From an uncultured bacterium (lineage in GTDB: Bacteria > Hydrogenedentota > Hydrogenedentia > Hydrogenedentales > JAEUWI01): a stretch of DNA of 5,852 bases. The notes beneath the pieces are model-generated. The model was not told the DNA's origin and searched no databases. It was given only the letters and a program-made list of their open reading frames with translations. Positions 1-4,757 of this stretch are shown here, one piece after another (position 1 is the first letter of the stretch; the number at the start of each line of letters is the position of its first letter). Both the position numbers and the translations under genes were made by a program. The DNA is taken from positions 1-5,852 of the forward strand of contig CALAXS010000123.1 in NCBI GenBank assembly GCA_937895305.1. Direction: 5' to 3'.

Positions 1-648
1 ATCTGTATAGGGCGGAACCACCAAACCCACCCATTCTCCAAGACCAACCATAAAGCTACCCATCGAAACATGCTGCTTCAATTTCGGCATCCCCACAGGC
101 AAATCCAGTCCTGGTACAGGCTGCCTTTCCATTACACTGGAAACATTCAGATTCAATTTCAGACTAATAAAACCCGGTCGATTCCCTTCACCCAATTCAA
201 AACCCAACTTCACGCTTGCGCCACCATCCACTTGGTGTAGTGTAAACAACCCATCTACCCGCGCTGTCAAATAGGGTATGGATTCTGTGCTCTCAATCTG
301 AACACTATCGGATACGCCCAGCATTTTCGATTCAAAGTAGGGCACGACAAGATGTTCTACAAACTCCTCTTCACCATTACTACCACCCGTATATATGCGT
401 TCTTTTATTTCGATTTCTCCATATTGGTCATATAATCGATAGGGACCACGGGCGGTTCCGTGTTCACTAAATAAGTACATACCCTGATGCTTTTCCGGGG
501 ACCAATCCGTGCGCAACAAATACACCTTTGCATCCAGGTTATAAAGCACCTCCTCTTCGGTGGGCGCACCTGCCCCATCCTCCGCCACACCTCCACCACA
601 AATTGCGACCACCACAACTATCCAGCCAAGTAACCTAAATTGCGCCAT
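1..648 (-). CDS. Exported secretin-like protein, 3' end cut by window edge
   Basis: The open frame runs from ATG at 648 off the left edge, giving 216 residues with no stop. Residues 1-22 look like a signal peptide: short basic start, hydrophobic WIVVVVAICGGG, and a likely cut after GVA. The rest is beta-rich. Residues 33-46 (EVLYNLDAKVYLLR) resemble the opening strand of secretin domains. Residues 117-150 (IESTESIPYL, then alternating strands) and 160-212 (ISLKLNLNVSS, a proline-rich turn, then GSFMVGLGEWVGLVV) follow the order of the secretin core, which ends in a strand, G-E and another hydrophobic strand. This is pattern recognition, not a database match. The protein is far shorter than true type II/III secretins and no N0/N1 domains are visible. 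It overlaps the upstream gene by 14 bases, and GGGAGG sits 9 bases before the ATG. Role inferred: envelope partner of the upstream sigma/membrane pair. It could instead be an unrelated beta-rich exported protein. Confidence 0.75.
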   Translation of the reverse strand, partial: MAQFRLLGWIVVVVAICGGGVAEDGAGAPTEEEVLYNLDAKVYLLRTDWSPEKHQGMYLFSEHGTARGPYRLYDQYGEIEIKERIYTGGSNGEEEFVEHLVVPYFESKMLGVSDSVQIESTESIPYLTARVDGLFTLHQVDGGASVKLGFELGEGNRPGFISLKLNLNVSSVMERQPVPGLDLPVGMPKLKQHVSMGSFMVGLGEWVGLVVPPYTD

Positions 649-1018
649 CTTTGATAACCTCCCGATTACTTTTGGTCACGACTACCTTCGGCGGATGCGA
701 TCCATAGGGATACCCAACATCCATACGTGTATATTGCGGTCGTGCTTTCTCGTAGCCTTCCGGCACCACATAAACCACCTCGCGAATCACCGTCTCCTTG
801 GGGACTTCCGCTTCATCAAGGTACACACCACTACCCCACAGGGTCGCGCCCACGCAGACCATACACAGGGCCATGCATTGCCAGACCGCTACAGGCCGTC
901 GCCACAAAGGCTCCGGCTGAATCGCTGCCGCAGCAAACAGGGCGTCCATCTTCCGGTCCATCTGCTCCGACGGCACCGTCCGCACCTGTGCCTTCAATTC
1001 TTTTTCAATATCACGCAT
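635..1018 (-). CDS. Small single-pass membrane protein in anti-sigma position
   Basis: The product has 127 residues. I chose ATG at 1018 over the in-frame ATG at 1060. The later start overlaps the sigma-factor stop by 8 bases (ATGCGTGA), has GGGAG 9 bases upstream, and avoids a 50-base overlap. Residues 1-40 form a charged, probably helical cytoplasmic segment (MRDIEKELKAQVR). Residues 42-62 are one transmembrane helix (PVAVWQCMALCMVCVGATLWG). Residues 65-127 are a polar outer segment rich in Pro, Val and Tyr. This plan (cytoplasmic helix, one TM, periplasmic tail, directly after an ECF sigma gene) is that of a membrane anti-sigma factor, and that is the inferred role. However, no zinc-binding HxxxCxxC (ZAS) motif is present; its Cys residues lie within the TM. 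The family is not recognised from sequence alone. It is co-translated with both neighbours. Confidence 0.75.
   Translation of the reverse strand: MRDIEKELKAQVRTVPSEQMDRKMDALFAAAAIQPEPLWRRPVAVWQCMALCMVCVGATLWGSGVYLDEAEVPKETVIREVVYVVPEGYEKARPQYTRMDVGYPYGSHPPKVVVTKSNREVIKDGAI
658..663 (-). promoter_or_regulatory. Ribosome binding site embedded in upstream gene
   Basis: GGGAGG on the minus strand lies 9 bases before the ATG at 648 and inside the last codons of the preceding gene (its R-E-V residues). It fixes the start of the secretin-like gene. With the 14-base gene overlap it points to coupled translation. Confidence 0.6.
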
Positions 1019-1526
1019 CCGAATCTTCTCCCAAATGCTTCCGCAGTTTTTCCAGCCCACGTCGATACCACGACGCGACCGTATTCACCGACTTCCCCTT
1101 CACCACCGCAATCTCTTTAAACGTTAATCCACCATATAATTTCAGCACAATGGCCTCTCCCTCATCCGACTCCAGCACACCCAACGCATCCTCCAACTCC
1201 TTGAACCGGGCCACCACCTCCGGCGATGTCGCCCCATTCGGCGCAGCAAACAGCGCATCCTTCTCCTTGCGCAACGCTGCCCGACGATGGCCATCCACCG
1301 CCCCATTTCGGATACACCGATAGAGGTAGGGCAGCACCTCCTTCGGCAGACGCTGCTTCTTCAGTACCTGTGCAAAAGCCCCATGCACCACATCCTCCGC
1401 CGTTTCCCTATGCCCGGTTCGTGACAAGGCATAGCTGAACAACGCAAGGCGATGCACCTCGTAAAGCTCCTGCAAATATGCTACTTCTTCCTTCCGCACA
1501 AGACTCCCATTCTCGCTGTACTGCAC
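1011..1526 (-). CDS. ECF-type RNA polymerase sigma factor
   Basis: The product has 171 residues, the usual size for an extracytoplasmic-function (group IV) sigma factor. It should bind core RNA polymerase in the cytoplasm and direct it to a dedicated promoter set. Region 2 spans about residues 18-85: LYEVHRLALFSYALSRTGH, then AEDVVHGAFAQVL (the usual A-E-D-x-V/L-x-x-x-F core), then PYLYRCIRNGAVDGHRR. Region 4 spans about 108-165, with helix-turn-helix GLTFKEIAVVKGKSVNTVAS followed by WYRRGLEKLRKHL. No extra C-terminal domain is present. The start is uncertain. GTG at 1526 is the first possible codon after two stops but has GGGA almost touching it, a poor ribosome-site spacing. GTG at 1499 has GGGAG 4 bases before it and would drop nine residues. 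The gene heads a three-gene operon and overlaps the next gene by 8 bases, as is usual for sigma/anti-sigma pairs. The regulon cannot be read from this window. Confidence 0.92.
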   Translation of the reverse strand: MQYSENGSLVRKEEVAYLQELYEVHRLALFSYALSRTGHRETAEDVVHGAFAQVLKKQRLPKEVLPYLYRCIRNGAVDGHRRAALRKEKDALFAAPNGATSPEVVARFKELEDALGVLESDEGEAIVLKLYGGLTFKEIAVVKGKSVNTVASWYRRGLEKLRKHLGEDSDA

Positions 1527-1657
1527 TCCCTACTACACACCACGCACAGCCCACCCTTTTTTGTGCATGACCCCGAAAAAACTTGGTGTAACCCGCCTTT
1601 TCCTTGATAAAATACTACTTGGAACACCCTACACCAGAAACCCATACTGGACCAACT
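1527..1657. promoter_or_regulatory. Divergent intergenic region with weak promoter candidates
   Basis: This 131-base spacer must hold the promoters of both the sigma operon (minus) and the esterase gene (plus). On the plus strand the best sigma70-like candidate is TTGGTG (1583-1588), 17 bases, then GATAAA (1606-1611); TAAAAT overlaps it at 1608-1613. Matches are only moderate. A 7-base inverted repeat, TGGTGTA (1584-1590) and TACACCA (1630-1636), brackets the -10 candidate. ACACC occurs twice, at 1624 and 1631. GGAAC at 1621-1625 resembles the -35 core of many ECF promoters, but I see no matching -10 core. No convincing minus-strand promoter was found. Confidence 0.3.
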
Positions 1658-2791
1658 ATGAAACACATCACTATCCTCATTGCGCTCCTCCTCAGCCTCC
1701 CCGCCTTCGCTGCACCCAAGGTACTCAAGGGCGCCACCAATCACCCTATGCCCGACGCCCTGGTCTTGAACGACAGCACCCCGGTCACAACCCCCGCGCA
1801 ATGGCAACAACGTCGCACCGAGATGCTCGCCCCCCTCCTTGACATCCAGTATGGTCATCCACCCACCGAAATCCCGGAGACCCGGCTGGTCTCAGCAAGC
1901 GACCCCGTATCCCAAAACAACGGGCACACCCGGTACCAGCAACTGAAACTCAGCACAGGACCCAAGCAGGAAATCCCTATCACGGTTGACCTTTATCTAC
2001 CCGCAGAGACCAAAGCCCCCGTACCGCTCATTGTCCGCGTTGGCCCCGGTGCGCCCATCATCGAAACCATCAACCAGCGGGGTTATGCTATCGCCTGCTA
2101 TCACCACCAGGATCTCGATCCGGACATTGAAGGGGGCCATGACATCGGTCCCGCACAAGCGGCCTACCCCGAAAACGACTGGGCCAGTCTCGCGGTCTGG
2201 GCCTGGGGGGCCTCCCGCGTCCTCGACTACCTTCACACCCTCCCCCACTTCGACGCTGACCGCATCGTCATCACGGGCCATTCCCGCACGGGCAAAGTCG
2301 CACTCCTCGCGGGAGTACTCGACGACCGATTCGAACTCGTGGTGCCCAACGGGTCCGGCTGTGGCGGAGCAGCGGCGTACAAGGTCTATAACAACGGCGC
2401 GGAAACACTCGAACTCATCACCCACCCCAAGCGCTTCCAGTACTGGCTCCACGACGACTTTCGTCGCTTCGCAGGGAAAGAACCCGATCTCCCCTTCGAC
2501 CAGCACTTCATGCGCGCCCTCATCGCCCCCCGCGCCGTCCTCAGCACCGACGCCCTCGAAGATTTCTGGGCCAACATCCTCGGTACCCAAGCTGTATACC
2601 AGGCCGCCCAGCCCGTTTTCGATTTCCACAACCTCCCCCAACGCAACGCCATGCACTTCCGCCCCGGCAAACACGACCAACTCGCCGAAGACATGACCGT
2701 CCTGCTGGATTACGCGGATTGGCTGTTTGAGGACAAGGCTTTTCCCGAAGGGCTGAATGAGCCTTGCATGCCGGGCTTTGAGCTAAAGTAG
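1658..2791 (+). CDS. Secreted alpha/beta hydrolase, glucuronoyl esterase (CE15) type
   Basis: The product has 377 residues. I chose ATG at 1658 because it opens directly into a clean signal peptide (MKHITILIALLLSLPAFA, cut before A-P-K). The upstream in-frame ATG at 1604 would add 18 polar residues and lies inside the promoter candidate. Bacterial CE15 enzymes cleave the ester between 4-O-methylglucuronate on xylan and lignin alcohols. Visible marks are the nucleophile motif GHSRTGK (207-213, Ser209, with the Arg and Lys of CE15's S-R-x-G-K), SGCGGAA (233-239), LPFDQHFMRALIAPRA (278-293), ALEDFWA (299-305, with candidate acid Asp302 and sugar-contacting Trp304), and HFRPGKHD (333-340, with a candidate catalytic His at 333 or 339). 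No Glu precedes SGCGG, where fungal enzymes carry their acid, so the later Asp302 is the likelier third residue. It is a single-domain protein with no carbohydrate-binding module. The ribosome site is weak. The coding strand is C-rich, unlike the minus-strand genes. A broader carbohydrate esterase role remains possible. Confidence 0.88.
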   Translation: MKHITILIALLLSLPAFAAPKVLKGATNHPMPDALVLNDSTPVTTPAQWQQRRTEMLAPLLDIQYGHPPTEIPETRLVSASDPVSQNNGHTRYQQLKLSTGPKQEIPITVDLYLPAETKAPVPLIVRVGPGAPIIETINQRGYAIACYHHQDLDPDIEGGHDIGPAQAAYPENDWASLAVWAWGASRVLDYLHTLPHFDADRIVITGHSRTGKVALLAGVLDDRFELVVPNGSGCGGAAAYKVYNNGAETLELITHPKRFQYWLHDDFRRFAGKEPDLPFDQHFMRALIAPRAVLSTDALEDFWANILGTQAVYQAAQPVFDFHNLPQRNAMHFRPGKHDQLAEDMTVLLDYADWLFEDKAFPEGLNEPCMPGFELK

Positions 2792-2800
2792 TTTATCTCT

Positions 2801-2818
2801 TCCCCGCGAAGGCGGGGA
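2801..2818. repeat. Palindromic repeat unit, REP-like copy A
   Basis: TCCCCGC (2801-2807), loop GAAG, GCGGGGA (2812-2818) form a perfect 7-bp stem 9 bases after the esterase stop. The core C-C-C-G-C-GAAG-G-C-G-G-G matches a very widespread dispersed bacterial palindrome. With copy B it forms an inverted pair. It could also slow or end esterase transcription, but no T-run follows. Confidence 0.75.
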
Positions 2819-2867
2819 CCTCCGTATGATAGCTACAGACGCAACAGTCGGGAGTGAACACCCGAAG

Positions 2868-2887
2868 ATTCCCACCTTCGCGGGAAT
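2868..2887. repeat. Palindromic repeat unit, REP-like copy B, inverted to A
   Basis: ATTCCCAC (2868-2875), loop CTTC, GCGGGAAT (2880-2887) form an 8-position stem with one A/C mismatch on the plus strand, which becomes a G-U wobble on the minus strand. The flank TGAC (2887-2890) gives the familiar GTCATTCCCGC reading on the minus strand. This copy is in the opposite orientation to copy A, with about 50 unique bases between them. Confidence 0.75.
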
Positions 2888-2913
2888 GACAATGGGACTA
2901 GAATTCCCCCTCG

Positions 2914-2934
2914 TTCCCATGCTCCGCGTGGGAA
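2914..2934. repeat. Palindromic repeat, second family, first arm
   Basis: TTCCCATGC (2914-2922), loop TCC, GCGTGGGAA (2926-2934) form a 9-bp stem with one T-G wobble. It belongs to another widespread dispersed repeat, recognisable as GTTCCCA-GCTCCGCGTGGGAATGC. It is followed 8 bases later by a second hairpin that commonly accompanies it. Confidence 0.7.
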
Positions 2935-2942
2935 TGCATACC

Positions 2943-2959
2943 CCGGGGCTCTGCCCCGG
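2943..2959. repeat. Palindromic repeat, second family, second arm
   Basis: CCGGGGC (2943-2949), loop TCT, GCCCCGG (2953-2959) form a perfect 7-bp GC-only stem. Together with the hairpin at 2914-2934 it forms a two-stem element, suggesting a single mobile or dispersed repeat of about 50 bases. Confidence 0.7.
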
Positions 2960-2982
2960 CAGACAATACAACCCTGCCCAGA

Positions 2983-3022
2983 TTCCCATGCACAGGCCGT
3001 AGCACGGCATGCAATATGGGAA
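2983..3022. repeat. Nested hairpin closing the repeat cluster
   Basis: TTCCCAT (2983-2989) pairs with ATGGGAA (3016-3022). GCA (2990-2992) pairs with TGC (3010-3012) across a 3-base bulge. GCCGT (2996-3000), loop AGC, ACGGC (3004-3008) form the tip. This gives a long stem of about 40 bases between convergent genes. It may be a degenerate member of the neighbouring repeats or a bidirectional transcription barrier. No T-run lies on either side, so I do not call it an intrinsic terminator. Confidence 0.5.
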
Positions 3023-3060
3023 CCAGTGGGCTTTAGCTTACTTTATTACTGGTAGCGCTA

Positions 3061-4317
3061 CTACTTCACCAAGCGCACGGGCTGTGTCCAGGCGCGTTGT
3101 TTTGCGTCTTTCTCGACGGGATTATCCTGGGGCTTGGTACTCATGATGCGCGCGCGCACATACAGCTCATCACCTTTGTAAGTATAGGTCGCTTCCGGGC
3201 CTTCCACAGTCGCCAGCACGACGCCGATGTCATCACTATACACCCGCGACGGACGAGGCGTGCCACCTTCGGGCTTTACCGTAGGCTCGGTCGAGGAAGT
3301 GTCAAAACCGGTTCGGGTACCAACGAACTCAATGGTGTACGACACACCCGCCTCCTCCGCAATATCCACCGTATACGATGTATCATTCGCCACCACATCG
3401 TCCAGCAACAGCCCGGTGGTTCCATAAAAATCGCCACGCTGCATGGCTTCCACCAACGCGTTTTCTTCGAGTTTTTCAGAGCGCACCATCACCCAGCCAC
3501 GACCGGGATTACTTTCCCGTGCGGCCCATTTGTGGTAATTGTGGCTATCATCGGTGGACATGCCATAGAGAATAAACTCAGGCTCTTTGGGCAGACGCAT
3601 GGACAGCAACACGTCCCAATGGCGTTCTTCCGCAGGCATACCAAGTTTCTCGCTCCCCTCAAAGCGGATGCTGGGGTGGCCGTTATAGATTTCCATAAAC
3701 TGTAAGCGACGGGCCTGCATCATCTGCTCGATGCTTACCCCATCACTGAAGTTTACGTGGTTCACATGGGTCATCATGGGCACGCCATACTTCTCGCTCT
3801 GCGCATGAACCTCGTCCATATACTTGTTCAGCAGCATACCGGGGTCACCGTAGCGTCCGGGCACCTGTTCACGAGGATTAATGACATTCACGTGAGGCGC
3901 ACCGCTTATCGACGTCATTTCTTCTGCTGGTACCATGAGAAACTTGCCGGCTTCATTAAAATATTCGCCCATTTCCACATGGGTCTTCAACTGCATCTTC
4001 GGATTTCCGTCCTCCTCCTTCACCGTCACCCAGTCCGCACCAAAACGTTTCTCAATCGCGGCAACGTGTTCCGGGGTCAGCTTGTTCTTCTCGGATATAG
4101 CAACCAGCTTCTCCCCCTCCTGGAGGCGGTTATGCTCCGACAAGCATACAAAATCATAGCCCCGTGTCTTGTACCAGTCCACCACCATTTCCGGGGCCAT
4201 ATCGCCATCGCTCCACAGCGTGTGGATATGGGTCACGCCCTTGTACCACTGCCCCTCCGCAAAAGCACCACCCGACATCATGAGCACCAGGCCCAACGCT
4301 ATTAATCGCATCCGCAT
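3061..4317 (-). CDS. Secreted PHP-domain metal-dependent phosphoesterase-like protein
   Basis: The product has 418 residues. I chose ATG at 4317: AAGGA lies 8 bases upstream and the signal peptide follows at once (MRMRLIALGLVLMMSGGAFA, cut before E-G-Q). ATG at 4311 is nearly as good; the open frame reaches 4377 but those extra residues cross the promoter. PHP-fold metal ligands appear in order: THIHT (His30, His32), SDGD (Asp37), SEHN (His62), PAEE (Glu132), His142, THVNH (His184/His187), and STDDSH (Asp257, His259). About 70 residues lie between His62 and Glu132, longer than in minimal PHP enzymes. Residues from about 315 form a beta-rich C-terminal domain ending ELYVRARIMSTK and AWTQPVRLV. 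PHP proteins hydrolyse phosphoesters with bound divalent metals; the exported location suggests action on outside or periplasmic substrates, which cannot be named. The gene ends in tandem TAG codons within the palindrome GTAGCGCTAC (3052-3061). It appears monocistronic with its own promoter. Confidence 0.9.
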   Translation of the reverse strand: MRMRLIALGLVLMMSGGAFAEGQWYKGVTHIHTLWSDGDMAPEMVVDWYKTRGYDFVCLSEHNRLQEGEKLVAISEKNKLTPEHVAAIEKRFGADWVTVKEEDGNPKMQLKTHVEMGEYFNEAGKFLMVPAEEMTSISGAPHVNVINPREQVPGRYGDPGMLLNKYMDEVHAQSEKYGVPMMTHVNHVNFSDGVSIEQMMQARRLQFMEIYNGHPSIRFEGSEKLGMPAEERHWDVLLSMRLPKEPEFILYGMSTDDSHNYHKWAARESNPGRGWVMVRSEKLEENALVEAMQRGDFYGTTGLLLDDVVANDTSYTVDIAEEAGVSYTIEFVGTRTGFDTSSTEPTVKPEGGTPRPSRVYSDDIGVVLATVEGPEATYTYKGDELYVRARIMSTKPQDNPVEKDAKQRAWTQPVRLVK

Positions 4318-4377
4318 ATCCCTGTTCCTTCCAATCCAATAATTCAACAAATAATATTCCGATACACTCAAAAGCAC

Positions 4378-4406
4378 AGTATGCCCACTTCACCACCAAG
4401 CGTCAA
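4378..4406 (-). promoter_or_regulatory. Sigma70-like promoter of the PHP gene
   Basis: On the minus strand, TTGACG (4406-4401), exactly 17 bases, then CATACT (4383-4378) give five of six and four of six matches to the -35 and -10 consensus. An A/T-rich tract (about 4411-4440) just upstream could act as an UP element. Transcription would start near 4371, leaving a leader of about 54 bases before the chosen ATG at 4317. This placement excludes ATG 4377 as a practical start. Confidence 0.6.
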
Positions 4407-4485
4407 GACCACAAAACAAAATATTTAGTTTATAGTGTAACTGAAAGCATGCGCCTTGGCTGAAGGCAGGGATACCGTTGGGGGG

Positions 4486-4506
4486 ATTCCCAATCAAGTT
4501 GGGAAT
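4486..4506. repeat. Palindromic repeat, ATTCCCAA variant
   Basis: ATTCCCAA (4486-4493), loop TCAAG, TTGGGAAT (4499-4506) form a perfect 8-bp stem. The flanks GG before and GACG after match the flanks of copy B at 2868-2887 (GA before, GAC after). Both read GTCATTCCC on the minus strand, so they look like members of one superfamily with swapped stem sequences. Confidence 0.7.
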
Positions 4507-4583
4507 GACGAGGAAAAAGAATACCGCTTCATTTTATTTCATCTGTGACTACCTGCAAAGTTAAACGACAACTTCACCTCACC

Positions 4584-4622
4584 CGTCATTGCGAGCCGAG
4601 TGTAAACGAGGCGTGGCAATCT
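4584..4622. repeat. Dispersed GTCATTGCGAG-type repeat
   Basis: The segment starts CGTCATTGCGAG and ends GTGGCAATCT, with inverted ends ATTGC (4588-4592) and GCAAT (4616-4620). This end pair is the signature of a widespread intergenic repeat in many bacterial phyla. The interior (GAGTGTAAACGAG) pairs poorly. Only one copy is in the window. Confidence 0.65.
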
Positions 4623-4698
4623 AGCGTGGCCCAGACGACTGAACAAAGGCAACAATAGCTCCAGCATGACAACAATTCTTCAGTCCGGGGATAGTAGT

Positions 4699-4735
4699 AA
4701 AAAAAATCCCCCATGATCAATGACCACAGGGGGAT
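4699..4735 (-). terminator. Rho-independent terminator of the class II reductase gene
   Basis: On the minus strand ATCCCCC (4735-4729) pairs with GGGGGAT (4712-4706), a 7-bp stem around a 16-base loop, followed directly by eight T (4706-4699). It begins 22 bases after the reductase stop. The orientation and T-run make it specific to minus-strand transcription and separate the reductase from the PHP gene. Confidence 0.9.
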
Positions 4736-4757
4736 ATATTTACGATAACGCTTCTGA

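Larger units (their letters stand above)
4318..4757. other. Gene-free spacer between two minus-strand genes
   Basis: No credible gene was found in these 440 bases. From right to left it holds the intrinsic terminator of the reductase, a GTCATTGCGAG-type repeat, a stretch of about 75 bases with nothing recognisable, an ATTCCCAA hairpin repeat, an AT-rich block (about 4411-4440), and the promoter and leader of the PHP gene. Small open frames here are repeat-derived or overlap the reductase out of frame. Confidence 0.7.

Noticed and set aside
405..617. 70-residue minus-strand open frame
   Set aside because: It overlaps the secretin-like gene in another frame. The frame from 648 has a ribosome site, a signal peptide and no stop to the window edge.
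560..1323. Two long plus-strand open frames (560-1120 and 727-1323)
   Set aside because: They lie opposite the sigma and membrane-protein genes, are rich in Pro, Ser, Thr, His and Arg with no domain pattern, and follow from the G-rich coding strand below.
1997..2680. 227-residue minus-strand open frame inside the esterase
   Set aside because: It is antisense to a gene with clear CE15 motifs. Its Gly/Val/Glu-rich composition is what the reverse of this C-rich gene yields.
2783..3010. 75-residue minus-strand open frame in the convergent gap
   Set aside because: It is built from the palindromic repeats (the stretch VIPAKVGIF is the translation of copy B), a well-known source of false proteins.
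3022..3053. ACCAGT/ACTGGT inverted repeat just after the PHP stop, as terminator
   Set aside because: The 6-bp stem has a 20-base loop and no T-run on the minus strand.
2792..3060. CRISPR array from clustered repeats
   Set aside because: The repeats are palindromes of different sequence and irregular spacing, not identical direct repeats with equal spacers, and no cas gene is near.
3097..4305. Several plus-strand open frames opposite the PHP gene
   Set aside because: The minus strand carries a complete set of PHP metal ligands and a promoter; the plus frames are His/Arg-rich shadows.
4558..4574. AAGTT/AACTT inverted repeat
   Set aside because: A five-base AT-rich stem is expected by chance and has no gene-related position.
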